From contig NC_089180.1 in assembly GCF_947507565.1 (NCBI RefSeq), forward strand, positions 1 through 64,000: a stretch of DNA of 64,000 nt, read 5' to 3'. Made by a program: the position numbers and the translations under genes. Under the pieces are notes generated by a model. The model did no database searches, was not told the origin of the DNA, and saw only the letters and a list, made by a program, of their open reading frames with translations. This stretch comes from Oscarella lobularis. Its lineage: Eukaryota > Porifera > Homoscleromorpha > Homosclerophorida > Oscarellidae. Shown here one piece after another: positions 46,819 through 60,518 of the stretch; within the stretch, counting starts at the first letter, position 1, and every line of letters begins with the position of its first letter.

Positions 46819-47500
46819 ATGACATCTACCGAAGGTAAGAAGTGCACGACAGCTATGTTCGTTGCACTTTGGAAGCCTTCTTCGTACAACTGAACTCTGC
46901 GGAATAGTCGTGCTACAGTAGAAGAAGGCGTGTTTTGCGTCGACAACGACAAACACTGCATGATGTGGAGAGTCGATCGTTCGTCCGGAACAGCGTCGTG
47001 TTACGCGGGAATCGAGGGAGACGCCGGATTTCGCGACGGTTCTCCGACGACGGCGAAGTTTGACGGTCCAAGAGGCCTCGCCGTCTCAGCGTCGAAATCG
47101 TCGATCTACGTCACCGATTTCAACAGCGGTCGCATTAGGGAAGTGCAATTAATTAATTAAGCGACGGAACAGTTTCTACTCTAGGCAATCGCACAGTGAC
47201 ACCTACTAAGCCAGAAGGGATTGATGGACGCTTGCTAGTCTCCTGTTCTGATAGCACTACCGGTATCCGCGAAATTAGGCTCGGTGTTGATCCCGCTTCG
47301 GTGGCACTAGCGGCGGGCACCAGGGAAATACGAGGCAACAGAGACGGCCACTGCAGCGTAGCAAAGTTCCGTCATCCCCGACAAATGGCCATGGGGCCAG
47401 ACGGCGGTTCTGTTTACGGTTTACGTGACTGACTTCTATAATCACACTCTATGTTGGCGATCGGTCATACATGTATAGAATCTATATGCTCGTGCCATCG
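46819..47500 (+). pseudogene. Second NHL-BTB copy, broken
   Basis: It begins with the same ATGACNTCTACCGAAGGTAAG start as the gene at 45,004. NHL blades are recognisable (GVFCVDNDKHCMMWRV, GPRGLAVSASKSSIYVTDF) but the frame ends in TAA at 47,158-47,160. Homology then continues in other frames (IREIRLGVDPASVALAAGT) and stops abruptly near 47,500 at a 12-bp tandem repeat. The BTB half is absent. The promoter-like TATAAAAG at 46,788 is intact. Confidence 0.85.
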
Positions 47501-47546
47501 GGACTCTATTGGAACTCTATTGGAACTCTATTGGAACTCTATTGAT
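47500..47546. repeat. Four copies of a 12-bp GGAACTCTATTG repeat
   Basis: Marks the 3' breakpoint of the NHL pseudogene. Confidence 0.9.
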
Positions 47547-47589
47547 GGCAATATAAATATCATTATATATACATGTACATACCACTTGG

Positions 47590-49140
47590 TTGAATGGGCA
47601 AAGAAGCAATTCTCTCAATTGAACGATGGGGCTAATCGTGAACGACGAAGTCACGCCCGTTTCATTGCAATTCGCCGCCGCCGTCGATCCACGTTGTCGC
47701 AAGACTCCTCATTGAAGTTGAACGCGAAGCGGCCTTCAAGAGTTGCCCTGACATTCGCGAGCGGATTGCTCTGTATGCAAGCAATCCGATAAAATAGTGT
47801 TTGGGTGCAAAAACCTTTTGAAAAGTGGCAGCGACCCGAATTCTCTCCCGGCAAATTACCGAAGCGTTGAGCGGATCGAGCGAACCGAAGCACGTCGCGT
47901 CGTAGACGGTCGCCGCGATCGTCGACTCGTCTTCGAACGTCGTCGCGGAGAAGACGAACTCGTCGCGCGACGTTTTGCATTCGAGAAGTTCGGCGAACGA
48001 ACCCGCGTACTCGAACGCGTCTTTTCGCGGCGACGCGACGGCGGCGTCGTTCCCGTTCGAAACGTTTGGATGAACGTGCCGCCGCCCGACGCGACCGGGT
48101 CGAAGTCGGCGGCGAACGCCGTCGGCGTGTCGAGTCTTTTATTCACGGTTGCGCCCGAACCGAAACGTGTCCGGGAAGACGCTGCGATCGACGATCGCCA
48201 GCGCGTCGACGTCGCGATGCGATTCGAAGTCGAATGTCCAGAGTTCGTATTCGTCTTTGCATCGATCCGTGTTGAGCGTGAGAGACACGTTCGCAGTTCC
48301 CCGTCTACGGAGAAGTCGAGCGTCGCCGTGCCCGAACATGGCGTCGCTTGGGACCCCGTTAGCGCGACGAGGAAAATAGGCGACGAGACGTCGCTTCGAT
48401 TGTACGACCATCGTTTCAGGCGAACGACTTCTCGAGCCGAGCTCTTGAGGCTAACCTTCCCTTTCGGTGCGCGTGACGTCATGTCGTATATTGGGGCGTC
48501 GAAGCATGGATAGGTTAGCTTACTTTCACTAATATTGACTAGTACACTGCGCCTGACAAGGCCGCCATCCGAAGCCTTCACTTGAAAACGATGAGTTTGA
48601 CTTCTACGTTTCCTAATACTCTCTCTGACCAAAAGAACGCCTGTAGAAAAGTCAACAGAAAAAAACGACGAGCCGTTGAGAGAATAGTGCACTTCTCCAT
48701 TGGGACCTATATCCGTATCATGAGCAAACACTTGGCCAACAAACGCTCTCAGTTCAGCCGCTTCAGATATAGAGAAAGTATAGTTGTCTTCATCAAAACG
48801 CGGTATGTTGTCATTCACGTCATCAACGTCAACGCCCACAATCACTTGGACACGCGTCGAAAAACGCCGTCGTACGCCTCAACGAGCAGTCGATATTCGC
48901 TTCGTGTCTCGCGATTGAGCGATCCAACGAGATAAACATCACCTAAAGCAAAACGTCCAATCATCGAAGAGCGAATAGCAAACACTTCCGGTGACGTCAT
49001 CAAACGAAAGTCGATGTTTCCCTTCGTGTCCTCGTCGAATCGAGTCTTTTACCATTGCGAATCCTGATAGGAGCGTTGACGTCTGGCTCGACTGCTTCGC
49101 GACTCAGCCACAGGCTATTCCAAGTCAAGCCCCCGTTCGA
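47590..49140 (-). pseudogene. Cadherin-repeat gene copy with several frame changes
   Basis: A convincing cadherin stretch reads VIVGVDVDDVNDNIPRFDE then FAHDTDIGPNGEVHYSL, with the DxNDNxP calcium motif and DTDIGPNG/ADxD-type motif. Upstream, ALGDVYLVGSLNRETRSEY with LLVEAYDG is in a different frame, and downstream NVSLTLNTDRCKDEYELW, TPTAFAADFDPVASGG and AFEYAGSFAELLECKTS each need another frame. Frame changes occur near 48,855, 48,320, 48,150 and 48,070 without GT-AG introns to explain them. This is a decayed protocadherin-like gene, or a copy with assembly indels. Related 5' sequence recurs at 49,800-50,030. Confidence 0.75.
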
Positions 49141-49800
49141 ATCCTTGTTCGAACGTTCTTTGTTCGCTACCAGCGTTTTGCTCTTAATATTATTTTATTA
49201 ACTAGACGTGAGAAAGCGCGCCAAGAGACACGCCCTTTTCAACCCGAACATACGGGCATCATGCAAAAGTAATACATTTAAATGACGTCACTCCTGTTAA
49301 TTTTAAGAAGCAACTTGCGAGCGTTTGACTGCTTTCCCACGCCAGTCTTTCATGATGCGCTGGTACATGCCCTGCCTATCATACCGTTCTTTTATTTCTT
49401 ATTTGATTAATTAATCAATAAGTATATAATATAAAATACGACATGTCAATGTAAAATAATAATGCTACGGCTAGCTACAGGTACTCTCTAACCTTGTCCT
49501 TGTTCAATTGACTTTACCGTGTATCTCTGTCAAAAAAATACAATGCGACATAGGAAAAACACGATGAAAAATCGCAAACCTTTCTCGGACACATTTTCCA
49601 CAGCGAGAGCCCCCATACGCTCGCGCTACTGCCTTTTTCGGCTTCGCGAGAAGTTGGAGCTTTTTTGGCCGAACGGCTGGCAGCTAAAAGAAAATTATTG
49701 GCAATGAAGTCGTTTCGCGAAGAGACTTACAGTTTGCAGTCGCCGCAGCACGGCACTTTTCCCGCTTTTTTCGTGTACAAATATACGAGACGACCACCTA
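49140..49800. other. Intergenic region
   Basis: No supported gene; short open frames only. Confidence 0.55.
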
Positions 49801-50030
49801 AAGACAATCGCTAGCATCGTTTTTCTTCGTACACGTACGATGCATCGCTAGAGCGTACCGGGCGTTTTCGATCTGTTCGCGAGAACGGTGAATCGATCGA
49901 GAGCTCGCCTTCGACGGGCGCGACGGGCGCGAAGAGCGCGTCCTTTTCGAGCCACAGGCTATTCCAAGCCAAGTGATCGTAACTTCTTCGAGACATTTGC
50001 AACGCGTCACGTGCCTAATGACCTCAGCGT
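49800..50030 (-). pseudogene. Fragment paralogous to the cadherin gene's 5' part
   Basis: The minus-strand reading LAWNSLWLEKDALFAP resembles WNSLWLSREAVEPDVNAP at the upstream end of the cadherin copy (about 49,060-49,135). The DNA string AGCCACAGGCTATTCCAAG is shared by both. Only ~60 codons are present. Confidence 0.5.
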
Positions 50031-50069
50031 GTTGCCCTCTGCGCATGCCCACTGTAGCAGCTTCAAAAA

Positions 50070-52956
<2,887 letters not shown>

Positions 52957-53297
52957 AGACTGGGCATCACCACAATCGGTTGGATAATTTTTGGCGTTGT
53001 CCGTGTTTGGAACGGCTAGTGTAAGAGTTTCGCTAAGAAATTAATTACTCAATTACTTTTATTCTTTTCAACGAATATTGCCCGAAAAAAAATTTTCGCA
53101 TTCGCTTTCGAGACTTTGAGCAAATCGACAATTCGCAAGCAGTGAAAATAATTGATATCTACGCTCAAATAATTTAATGTCACCATCGCCATGGCAACCG
53201 TACAGGATCCCCGTAAGAGAAGAGTCATTTCTTACTGTACTGCTCCGCCTCTTTTTTAGGCCCGCCCTACTGTACTGTAGGAACAAAGCGCCCGTAC
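52957..53297. other. Intergenic region
   Basis: Nothing recognised. Confidence 0.5.
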
Positions 53298-53609
53298 ATG
53301 TATACGTTTGAGGTTTTTGGTATTACGGGCGATCGAATGAAAGAGGCAATGGCTAAGGATATGGCTATGATGGGAATAGCCAATAGTGGAGAAGATCGCG
53401 ATAAGGATCCCGTTTTCAAAACGAGAGAACTTCAAAAGATACGGAAATGGGATGTGGGTGACGTCATGAAAATGGCAGCGTAGCACAGACTCGTTTAATC
53501 GTTCATGGACCTTTTCATATTGATTTGCACATTTTCCAGAGGCACAAAATAGTACATAGTCGAGGCACGTGTCTTCTAGCTGCTGTCCCGTATTAGTGTT
53601 CGCGGACAC
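53256..53609 (-). CDS. Uncertain minus-strand ORF
   Basis: 117 codons starting MSANTNTGQQLEDTC, with a Cys-rich LFCASGKC segment near residues 20-35. Its first ~60 residues look protein-like. It starts 15 bases from, and divergent to, the SMC6 fragment's ATG, which suits a shared promoter. A 61-codon frame on the opposite strand (53,298-53,483) overlaps its 3' half, and I cannot decide between them. No family recognised. Confidence 0.3.
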   Translation of the reverse strand: MSANTNTGQQLEDTCLDYVLFCASGKCANQYEKVHERLNESVLRCHFHDVTHIPFPYLLKFSRFENGILIAIFSTIGYSHHSHILSHCLFHSIARNTKNLKRIHVRALCSYSTVGRA

Positions 53610-53623
53610 TAAGAAAACGTTCG

Positions 53624-54005
53624 ATATGTCGTCGTCGCGGCCGCGAAAACGGTCCCACCAGTCGCTCGATTCGTCGGATCATCGAGATGAATCCGTAGCC
53701 ATGTCGTACGAAGAGCTTAGTGGCGATCATTCGCAGCACAGTGAAGCGACGAGGGTAAAACGAATGAAATGGAGCTTTGAGATGTCTTACGAAGCGATTA
53801 TAAAGCGATCGGAATCAGAAAACGGCATAATCGAGCGATTGGAACTAAAAAACTTTATGTGCCATCGTTTTTTGGAACTCGAACTCAATCCTCAAGTAAA
53901 TTTCATCATTGGAAAGAACGGAAGTAAGTGAGGCCCCTTTTGGGGAACGAGCGAGCCTATCAATTCATTGTGTATTTATAAAAGGTGGAAAAAGTGCTGT
54001 TATGC
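53624..54005 (+). pseudogene. SMC6-like: SMC6 5' fragment (N-terminal ATP-binding segment only)
   Basis: Exon 1 (53,624-53,923) ends in NGIIERLELKNFMCHRFLEL and VNFIIGKNG. A 61-bp GT-AG intron leads to SGKSAVM at 53,985, completing the Walker A motif in phase, as in SMC6 of the SMC5/6 DNA-repair complex. The homology stops about six codons later. No coiled coil, hinge or C-terminal half follows; an alpha-2-delta-like sequence begins within about 15 bases. This is a broken fragment. Confidence 0.75.
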
Positions 54006-54017
54006 AAACGACGGGAG

Positions 54018-55070
54018 AATGCTTTACGTTCGATCCGGCGAACGCCGGATCGCGTCTTCTTCCTTCGAGCGTCGTTTTACTTCTTCTTGGGCTCTTCGAT
54101 CGACGTTACTTTGGGGGATTCTAATTGTTGTTCTTTCCCTACTCGTCGTGAGAGGGCGTGGTCAGGCATTAACATCGACGTCAAAACGTGGACTCAAGTG
54201 ATCGGAAGTCAATTGACTGGACTCAAAGTGGCGGACACTCAGAGAGCGTTTCATATGAATTCGTTCTTGTCGGAGAACGTTTCCGGGCTGGAAATGGTCG
54301 AACGAATTGCTAGTGGATTGGAAGCGTTTTTCGATCAAAAACAGAAGGCGGTTCAAGATCTCGCCGCGATGAAGCGGAATTATTGTATCAAGACTTTGAG
54401 AAAAGCGACTACTACGTCAGCCCTGACGATTCTTCTCGAACGGTCGCTCCCAATACGGATGGGTATTCGAACGGATTACAGTGACGCCCATTTTCCTAAT
54501 TCTTTATTGCAAGCATCCTATTCGGAGTAAGAATAGAAACAAAACTTTAGGAATTTCAGTCTTATATGTGCGCGTGTTCTAGCATTTTCAAACAGAAGGT
54601 TTCGTTCGATCCGAGTGTGATCAAACTCCCGGATGCTGTATCGAGAAGCGACGCTGGCGTCGCCGCCGCCGAAATCCGATGGGCGAACGGTCTCGACGAT
54701 CTCTTCAAGAAGAATTACCAAAACGACTCGTCGCTAAGGTACAAAAAATAATCCTATATTTTATATATTTATTAAATTTTAATTAATTAATTAATTAATT
54801 AATTAATAGGTGGCAATACTTTGCGACGACGCGTGGCATGATTCGCGTCTATCCTTCCTACGAATGGGGACGCAATTTCGCCGGTTTCCATCGCGACTAC
54901 GATCCGCGCATTCGTCCCTGGTACGTTTCGTCCACGTCCGGGCCCAAAAACGTCATGATCATTCTCGACTGTTCGTCGTCCATGGTGGGCACTCGCTAAG
55001 GCCGCGGCAAAAACGATTCTCAACACGCTGACGCAACAGGATTACGTCAACGTCATTGGTTGTCTCTTAT
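54018..55070 (+). pseudogene. CACNA2D/CACHD1-like: Alpha-2-delta/CACHD1-like VWA-Cache gene, frameshifted and truncated
   Basis: A signal-peptide-like segment (WGILIVVLSLLVV) at about 54,105-54,150 is followed, in another frame, by INIDVKTWTQVIGSQL. Then QDFEKSDYYVSPDD, IRWANGLDDLFKKN, FHRDYDPRIRPWYVSS and the VWA metal-site start VMIILDCSSSM appear, and finally KAAAKTILNTLTQQDYVNVIG after another frame change. This is the order of the VWA_N, Cache and VWA parts of calcium-channel alpha-2-delta and CACHD1 proteins. Frame changes near 54,165, 54,368, 54,475 and 54,993 and the loss of everything after the first VWA strands make it a pseudogene. Confidence 0.78.
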
Positions 55071-55207
55071 TTTATCTACTAGTGGTCTTGTCTGTTTCTC
55101 CTATACGAATTCTTTGATGTCATTGTTTGCTTGTTTCTTATTGTGTCTGATCGTTTATTTATAGTACACTCCGTTTACTCTTGTGTTGATTCGCGCGCGC
55201 TAGTGAA

Positions 55208-56350
55208 ATGGAAGAGGAAGTTCTTCTTCGTCATCGAGAGGAAACGAAAGAACTGCGAGGTTATACAAAGGTTCCGCCTATAAAACTATTCTCAGTGCTT
55301 TGAGTTAGCTCGTCTTTTGGCTGTGCGAAAAGCGGCGAAGGGCGATAAAAAGGAGAAGAAGCGTGCGCTAGCCGAAATTGAAAAATTGGAGAACGAAATG
55401 AAAGAACGACACGAAAGAGAACTCGAGCAACTGAAAGAGAATGACGATTCTGGTGAAAAACCACTGGCTCAGCCGCCGAAACAGTCGAGAGCGCAAAGAA
55501 GAAAAGTCTATTCCATGCAACCACGCCCACGTCGATTTCTAAAAAACAACGAATTTTTTATAGGAGCGAAAATTAGGCGAGGCGAAAGAACGAGAAGATC
55601 GCGTGCTAGCCGAAGAAGAAGAGGACAGAAAGACGTCACAACGGCATTTGGAAAGAGAGAAATTGAAGGAGTTGCTTTCAAAAGGGAATATGACAATTCA
55701 TGACGTAAGATCAGAACAAATTAAAATTATTAGTTAATGTATATTTCTAGATTGCGCCAGATGGTGATTGCCTTTATAGTGCCATAAGCTATCAGCTGAG
55801 TCATGAAAAGGCAATTTTTTATCTTTCAGTCCAATTGACTAATCCATTGTCTGACTTTTTTTAGATGACGTACAGCGCTAAAGAGCTTCGATCTTTAGCT
55901 GCAGACGAGATACTATACATATGTTCCTTTTCTTATTGATCCACGAAAGTGGCCACAGTCCACAAGGTCCTCAATCTTTTTCTTCGTTGCCACACACGTA
56001 CTTAGGCTTTATTTTTAAAGACATACGAGAATATTGCACGCAGATAAAGGAGACTAGTAATTGGGGTGGTCACGTTGAGGTATGTACATGTATTTTCTTA
56101 TTAATAATATGGTTGAGCCTGGTGATAGATTCAAGCACTATGTGCCAGACTTAATTGTGCCGTGCGCGTCTATCAAGCGGAGGAAAATCAGCCACTTTTG
56201 TTTGGCTCTGGCTCAAAGACCCTTCACTTCGTGTAAGTTGGTTACGATATGATGAGAAGATTGGCGGCCAAATCGAATTTCTTTAGATATCATCGTCACG
56301 AATACGGATTGGGAGAACATTACAATTCCGTCACAGTCCAAAACAAGTAG
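55208..56350 (+). CDS. OTUD6-like: OTUD6-like deubiquitinase, possibly disrupted
   Basis: MEEEVLLRHREETKEL at the start, a long Lys/Glu coiled coil (EIEKLENEMKERHERELEQL), then the OTU catalytic loop APDGDCLYSAI (Asp and Cys), NWGGHVE, and the C-terminal YGLGEHYNSVT with the catalytic His before TAG at 56,348-56,350. Several GT-AG introns of 45-70 bp fit in phase. OTUD6 proteins cleave ubiquitin chains and affect translation. One problem remains: between LRSLAADEILY and YVPFLIDPRKW (about 55,912-55,922) the frame changes by one base with no intron to explain it. Either this copy is broken or the assembly has an indel. Confidence 0.7.
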
Positions 56351-56403
56351 GTCAATTAATAGTAATTAATTAATTAATCAATCACGTTGAAACACCCTTG
56401 AGG

Positions 56404-57140
56404 TTAACATAGCATTAATAATCCTCCCCGTCCTCCTCGGCCTCCCCTCATTCCACCACGCCCACCAAAGCCTGCATCTAAAAAATACCAATAATAATAA
56501 TAATAATTTTCGTGACTAATTTAATTTACCTCCTCTGCCGCCTGGGCCCTTTTGACCTGGGGGTCTCGGTAAGAAACGCATAAGCGGGGGAGTAGCCGAT
56601 TGGGATCAATGTACAGCTAATTTTTAATTGAAATGACGTCACGGTTATTAATTACTTATTTTACTAAACTACCTTGTCTTTCACTCCAAATGATTATTTC
56701 GCTTACATTCCTTCAGACAGTTTAACAGAAAATAACTACATATAGAATCTCTCGATTTTAATTTTAAAGTGATGGCCCCTTTTTCTGTTTTCCTCACGTA
56801 TTCCGTCATTGGTCCGAAATACGGAACCTTTTCGATGGTTGCCGTACAAACTAAATCACCCTCGCACTCGTGCATCACTTCTCCCACTTCTAAAATAACG
56901 AATTATGGGCTCTATCTCAGAAAAAAACCGCCATTCTTAGATTCTACCTATGACATAGTCGGGAGGTCCTTGCGGGTATCCTGAGAATCCTCCGCGCCCT
57001 CCGCCTTTGCCTCCTCTCCCGCGAAATCCTCCTCGCGAGCCTCCGCGACACGAGGGGCTAGGGACCGAGACATGTGATTCTGCGCAGTAGACGCACGTGA
57101 CGTAAACCCCACTTGTCTCTCGTTCTCTGTACAGAAGCAA
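56404..57140 (-). pseudogene. GAR1-like: GAR1 (H/ACA snoRNP protein) copy, disabled
   Basis: The RGG-rich N-terminus (RGGFRGRGGKGGGRGG, then QGPPDYVIG) is spliced to VGEVMHECEGDLVCTATIEK and VPYFGPMTEYVRKTEKGAI, then FSVKLSEGM, an exon with LYIDPNRLLP, LMRFLPRPPGQKGPGG, and a short RGG tail. GAR1 is a core protein of pseudouridylating H/ACA particles and telomerase RNA. Defects seen: the IGKVDEIFGP segment is garbled and out of frame, two in-frame TAA codons follow FSVKLSEGM (about 56,695-56,710), and two extra bases separate LLP from LMRF near 56,582. As GAR1 is essential in eukaryotes studied, an intact copy presumably exists elsewhere. Confidence 0.82.
57041..57125 (-). repeat. Inverted repeat, left arm (GAR1 5' region)
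   Basis: About 85 bases containing ACATGTGATTCTGCGCAGTA and ACTTGTCTC; its reverse complement lies at 57,538-57,625. Confidence 0.9.
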
Positions 57141-57179
57141 GTGTGGAAGCTCGCATATGATGAAAAAAATCCCAATAAT

Positions 57180-57535
57180 AGTTGTTAGAAACCCGTTTCT
57201 ACTTTTTCAGGGATTCGTGTTTGCAATTACCGTCGCCGTTTCAAAGCGACGACTATTATCGTTTCGACGATAACCAGAAAGCGCTCGAAAATGTTTCTGG
57301 CACATTCTAGGGTATCATTTACCTACATATACAAGGTTTCGGTTGAATTTCAGCATTTGAAGGAGGCTATAGACAAAGAAGAACAGTCTCTTTTTCATGT
57401 AATATGCTGAGAAACCTTTGTATGTAGGTACATGTTACTCTAAAATGTTCTAGAAAATTTTTAAAAGGTTTCTAGATTTTTGGAAATTTTTTCTTCGATT
57501 TGCGAGCTTCCACCCTAACACACTCCCTAACACAC
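57180..57535. other. Spacer with a hairpin-forming inverted repeat
   Basis: ACCTACATATACAAGGTTTC at about 57,322-57,341 is matched in reverse complement, with two differences, by GAAACCTTTGTATGTAGGT near 57,411-57,429. It may be a small non-autonomous element. No gene recognised. Confidence 0.5.
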
Positions 57536-57537
57536 AA

Positions 57538-57625
57538 ACGAGACAAGTGGGGTTTTACGTCACGTGCGTCTACTGCGCAGAATCACATGTCTCGGTCCCT
57601 AGCCCCTCGTCTCCGCGACCCCGGT
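57538..57625 (+). repeat. Inverted repeat, right arm
   Basis: Reverse complement of 57,041-57,125, continuing into the CCCCTCG and CCGCGACCCC part of the GAR1 5' region. Confidence 0.9.
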
Positions 57626-57629
57626 AGGC

Positions 57630-58020
57630 CATGTTTTCTGATCGAGATAGCGTGCGCCGAGTCCTGCGGCTCTTTGCGCACGCTGCACTGTTTTCTCCGC
57701 GTGCTCTCTGACTGTCGAATTTGACAGCCGACAGAGGTAGGCCTAAAGCGCAAGATCGCCCACGTCCTGAATCCGAAGAGACTTCAAGCAAAGGTAACGC
57801 GTCACCTCAGTCCACTTGCAACAAACGGTTAACAATAACAACAATCAACAATTCGTTGCAACGAACGGCGGCCAGCAACGACGATGTCGGCCGTTTGTTG
57901 CAAGCCTTATGCGTTGGTAATCGGACACCGCGATGCTCTCACATTCCCTGCACAAGAGGACGGCATGACTAAGTACTGCTACAGCATGACTTATTATATT
58001 ATTCAGGCTGTTTTTTTAGG
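57630..58020. other. Intergenic region
   Basis: No supported gene. Local AACAA-rich sequence at 57,818-57,880. Confidence 0.5.
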
Positions 58021-58025
58021 CTGGC

Positions 58026-58125
58026 AGGGGGTCCTGAGCATGACCCCTTATAAAAAAACTGCTCTTGGGCGTCCTGAGCATGACGCCTTCAAAAACTGCT
58101 CTTCGGGGTCCTGGGCAAGACCCCG
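58026..58125. repeat. Three tandem hairpins with compensatory stem changes
   Basis: Stem GGGGTC/GACCCC (58,028-58,033 with 58,042-58,047), stem GGCGTC/GACGCC (58,068-58,073 with 58,082-58,087) and stem CGGGGTC/GACCCCG (58,104-58,110 with 58,119-58,125). Each has an 8-base loop CTGAGCAT or CTGGGCAA and is followed by a CAAAAAACTGCTC-type linker. The G-to-C change in hairpin 2 is balanced on the opposite arm. Confidence 0.85.
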
Positions 58126-58520
58126 TCAAAAAAACTGCCCGCATGAAAGCAAGAAGAGGACTGTTGTTTTTTTATTTTTATTGAAATAAATTTGCTATAC
58201 TCTCTCCTTTTCTCCATGGCGACGGCAGCACACACGGGGTGTACCACCTCGCCGGTGCCCCATCTAACCTATCTAACCTACCTATTCTACCTAACGCGCA
58301 AACGCTCGCTGTGCGCTGTCATGTTATGCGCCTAACTACAACCGAAACGTGCAATATAAAGACAACAAGCAAAACGTCCTCAATGCTTTCTTGGACACCT
58401 GCCTTCTCCGATCCAACGTGAAATCAAATGAAATGCGGCGGCGGGTTGGCGCGTGCAGAGCAAGCTCGTGCAAGCTAACGTACGCTACAAAGCAGAACAG
58501 TTCAAATCGTTTCTCGCGAA

Positions 58521-59038
58521 AATGACTTACTACGGAGGCATTTTGGGCGGTGCGACGAGCTCCAACATCGGAACGAGCTCGAGTCTCGGCTTGAATCCTC
58601 ACTTGGAGGGCGTCGACACATGATGCGTGCAAAGAATTGGCGAAAGCGTCGGCAGGCCTCGCACCGACCGATTGCTTGCGCGCATTAGGCGTGACAACGA
58701 GCGGCGGCGGCGACACGACGAAGATCCGAGACGACATGGAAAAGGAAAAGAATCGGCGCGAGAAATATCCGGGCACGTACGGGCCCATGGCAACGGCGTG
58801 CCCAAATGGCCAGTTGATCAATCCAGACGAAGTATGGATGTGGAGGCTGGGGCCATTTGATTGGCGACGAAGTATCCGCATTTTGGATAACCCAAAAAGC
58901 GATTAAAATGATTTACGACGCCGACGACGGACTCGAAGCGGCTCCCCACGACGTCCAGTTTCTTCGAACGAAATTGTTTGACTTTTTGGGCATGACGGTT
59001 TGCAAATCGTCTTCGTCGTCACCGTTCGTAATTTATTA
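58521..59038 (+). pseudogene. NAGK-like: N-acetylglucosamine kinase (NAGK) copy, frameshifted
   Basis: MTYYGGILGGATSSN matches the N-terminal glycine-rich phosphate loop. DACKELAKASAGLAP, LRALGVTTSGGGD, NGQLINPDE, and GHLIGDEVSAFWITQKAIKM with DGLEAAPHDVQFLR match the kinase core, including the strongly conserved GDEGSAYWI-type segment and LEAAPHD. Frame changes lie near 58,622 and 58,850, and parts between the motifs are shortened. The homology ends after FLGMT near 59,000. NAGK phosphorylates GlcNAc for salvage in the cytosol; this copy cannot encode the whole enzyme. Confidence 0.78.
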
Positions 59039-59099
59039 AACTATTGATCCATTATTGATTAATAATTAGATTCATGAGTTTACGTCTCACCTGAGCCGT

Positions 59100-60518
59100 T
59101 CTACCGCAATTCGGTTCTAGACAGTCCTGAAGAGTGACTTTATCACCTGGAAGAGGCACCATGGGTCTAAGGAACAAAAAGGATAAGTCTCCTAGGACAT
59201 CATATGTAGGATATGAGGCACCCCATTCATTCCAGGCATATTCCCCCAGAAGTATCGTCGTCTATTCGCCGCCGACACGGGAAACGCGTCAACAACGACA
59301 GGACTACACTATCAAGAAAAAATATATATAAAATTAATTACTGTAATACTAGATATCGGGTTTCTTACCTGAAAAAATCTTGAAATTGTTTTTCGAACTT
59401 CGGACGTCATTGACATGACATTTTCAAAAAGCCAAAAGAAGGGTCTTGATTGGCTGTGAGCGCACGACTCGTTCGCCGTGCACGGATCGTGAACGCACGG
59501 CTTCAAATATTAAAAAATGCGATAAAACTCGAAAAAGAGCTGACCACTACCCTCTAGATAGAAAATCCTCATATCAATTTCTATCCAAATAAATAAATAA
59601 ATAAATAAATAAATAAATTAGTGACGTCATAGTACCATTCTTGTTTCGGACTGCATCAATTTACAACAATACCAATTGGAATCTTCTTCAAACACGGCAC
59701 CACAGATCTAAAAAAATTAATTAATTAATTAATAATTAATTAAAAACCATATTTTTAAACAGACCTGTCCGATTTGAACAGCAGGCGTTTTGGGACACCA
59801 AGACTTGAACCACTCTTGTAATTGTTGCAATTTCGACTCGGACATCTAAAAAAGAGAGAATCAAAAAGAAACTCCCTTCTCCTTCATTGTATCTTTCTTA
59901 CTTGCGCCCAGAAACTGCAATCGGTCTCCACGCTCGTAATAATAAGCGACATCTACAATATACATTGTACGGTACACTCGTCTATGCACGTGCACGTCAC
60001 GTGCCTCTTCCGGTTCCGCCGGCGCGTCTCGCCGTTCCGCTTCGGTATTCGATCGCCCCTTCGAACGACGATAAGACTCACACGTAGTCGAATAAAACGC
60101 GAAGCGCGAGCGATCTGCTACTTGTACTGTAGTACTGTATGAAAGAAATACGAGAACCAATGAGAAGGCGCCGCGGGTGCGTGGGAGGTCCTCACGCACC
60201 TGGACGTCTTCCAGAAAACATTGTTCCAGTGAGCGCGCGTTCGGCGCGTTCGGCGCGTTCGGCTTCCTCGTCGTTCGGAAAGTGTACGAATCTATAAAAA
60301 AGTCGACGATCGAAGCGATCGCTGTTTTTTTACGTACGCGTAGCCAGTAGGCCTTGACGTTTGTCCTTCGTAAGCATCTGGATAGTCGATCGACGACACT
60401 TTGGCGTGTTCTCCATTTTAGCAGTCGTCCAACTTGAATCATTCCCATGGGGGAGCTGGGGGGGCCTCCCATCCCTCCCGTACAGTGCCTTGCGAACATC
60501 GACCGAGAGGTTCCCCAC
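59100..60518 (-). other. Unassigned minus-strand exons
   Basis: Several minus-strand stretches look coding and carry splice sites, but I cannot join them into one gene. A two-exon reading (59,843-59,765 and 59,707-59,627) starts MSESKLQQLQEWFKSW and continues ICGAVFEEDSNWYCCKL to TGA, about 53 residues. A stretch at about 59,100-59,180 reads LPGDKVTLQDCLEPNCG. A start MGNLSVDVRKALYGRDG lies at 60,518. No family recognised; these may be remnants. Confidence 0.3.

Noticed and set aside
47856-48845. Taking the 329-codon cadherin ORF as an intact gene
   Set aside because: Only its first ~150 residues look like cadherin. The Arg/Ser/Thr-rich remainder is out of frame, while other frames carry natural-looking protein, so the copy is frameshifted.
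56404-57140. Reading the in-frame TAA codons of GAR1 as a reassigned sense codon
   Set aside because: TAA is used as a normal stop in KDM2 and other intact genes here, and the GAR1 copy has additional frame changes.
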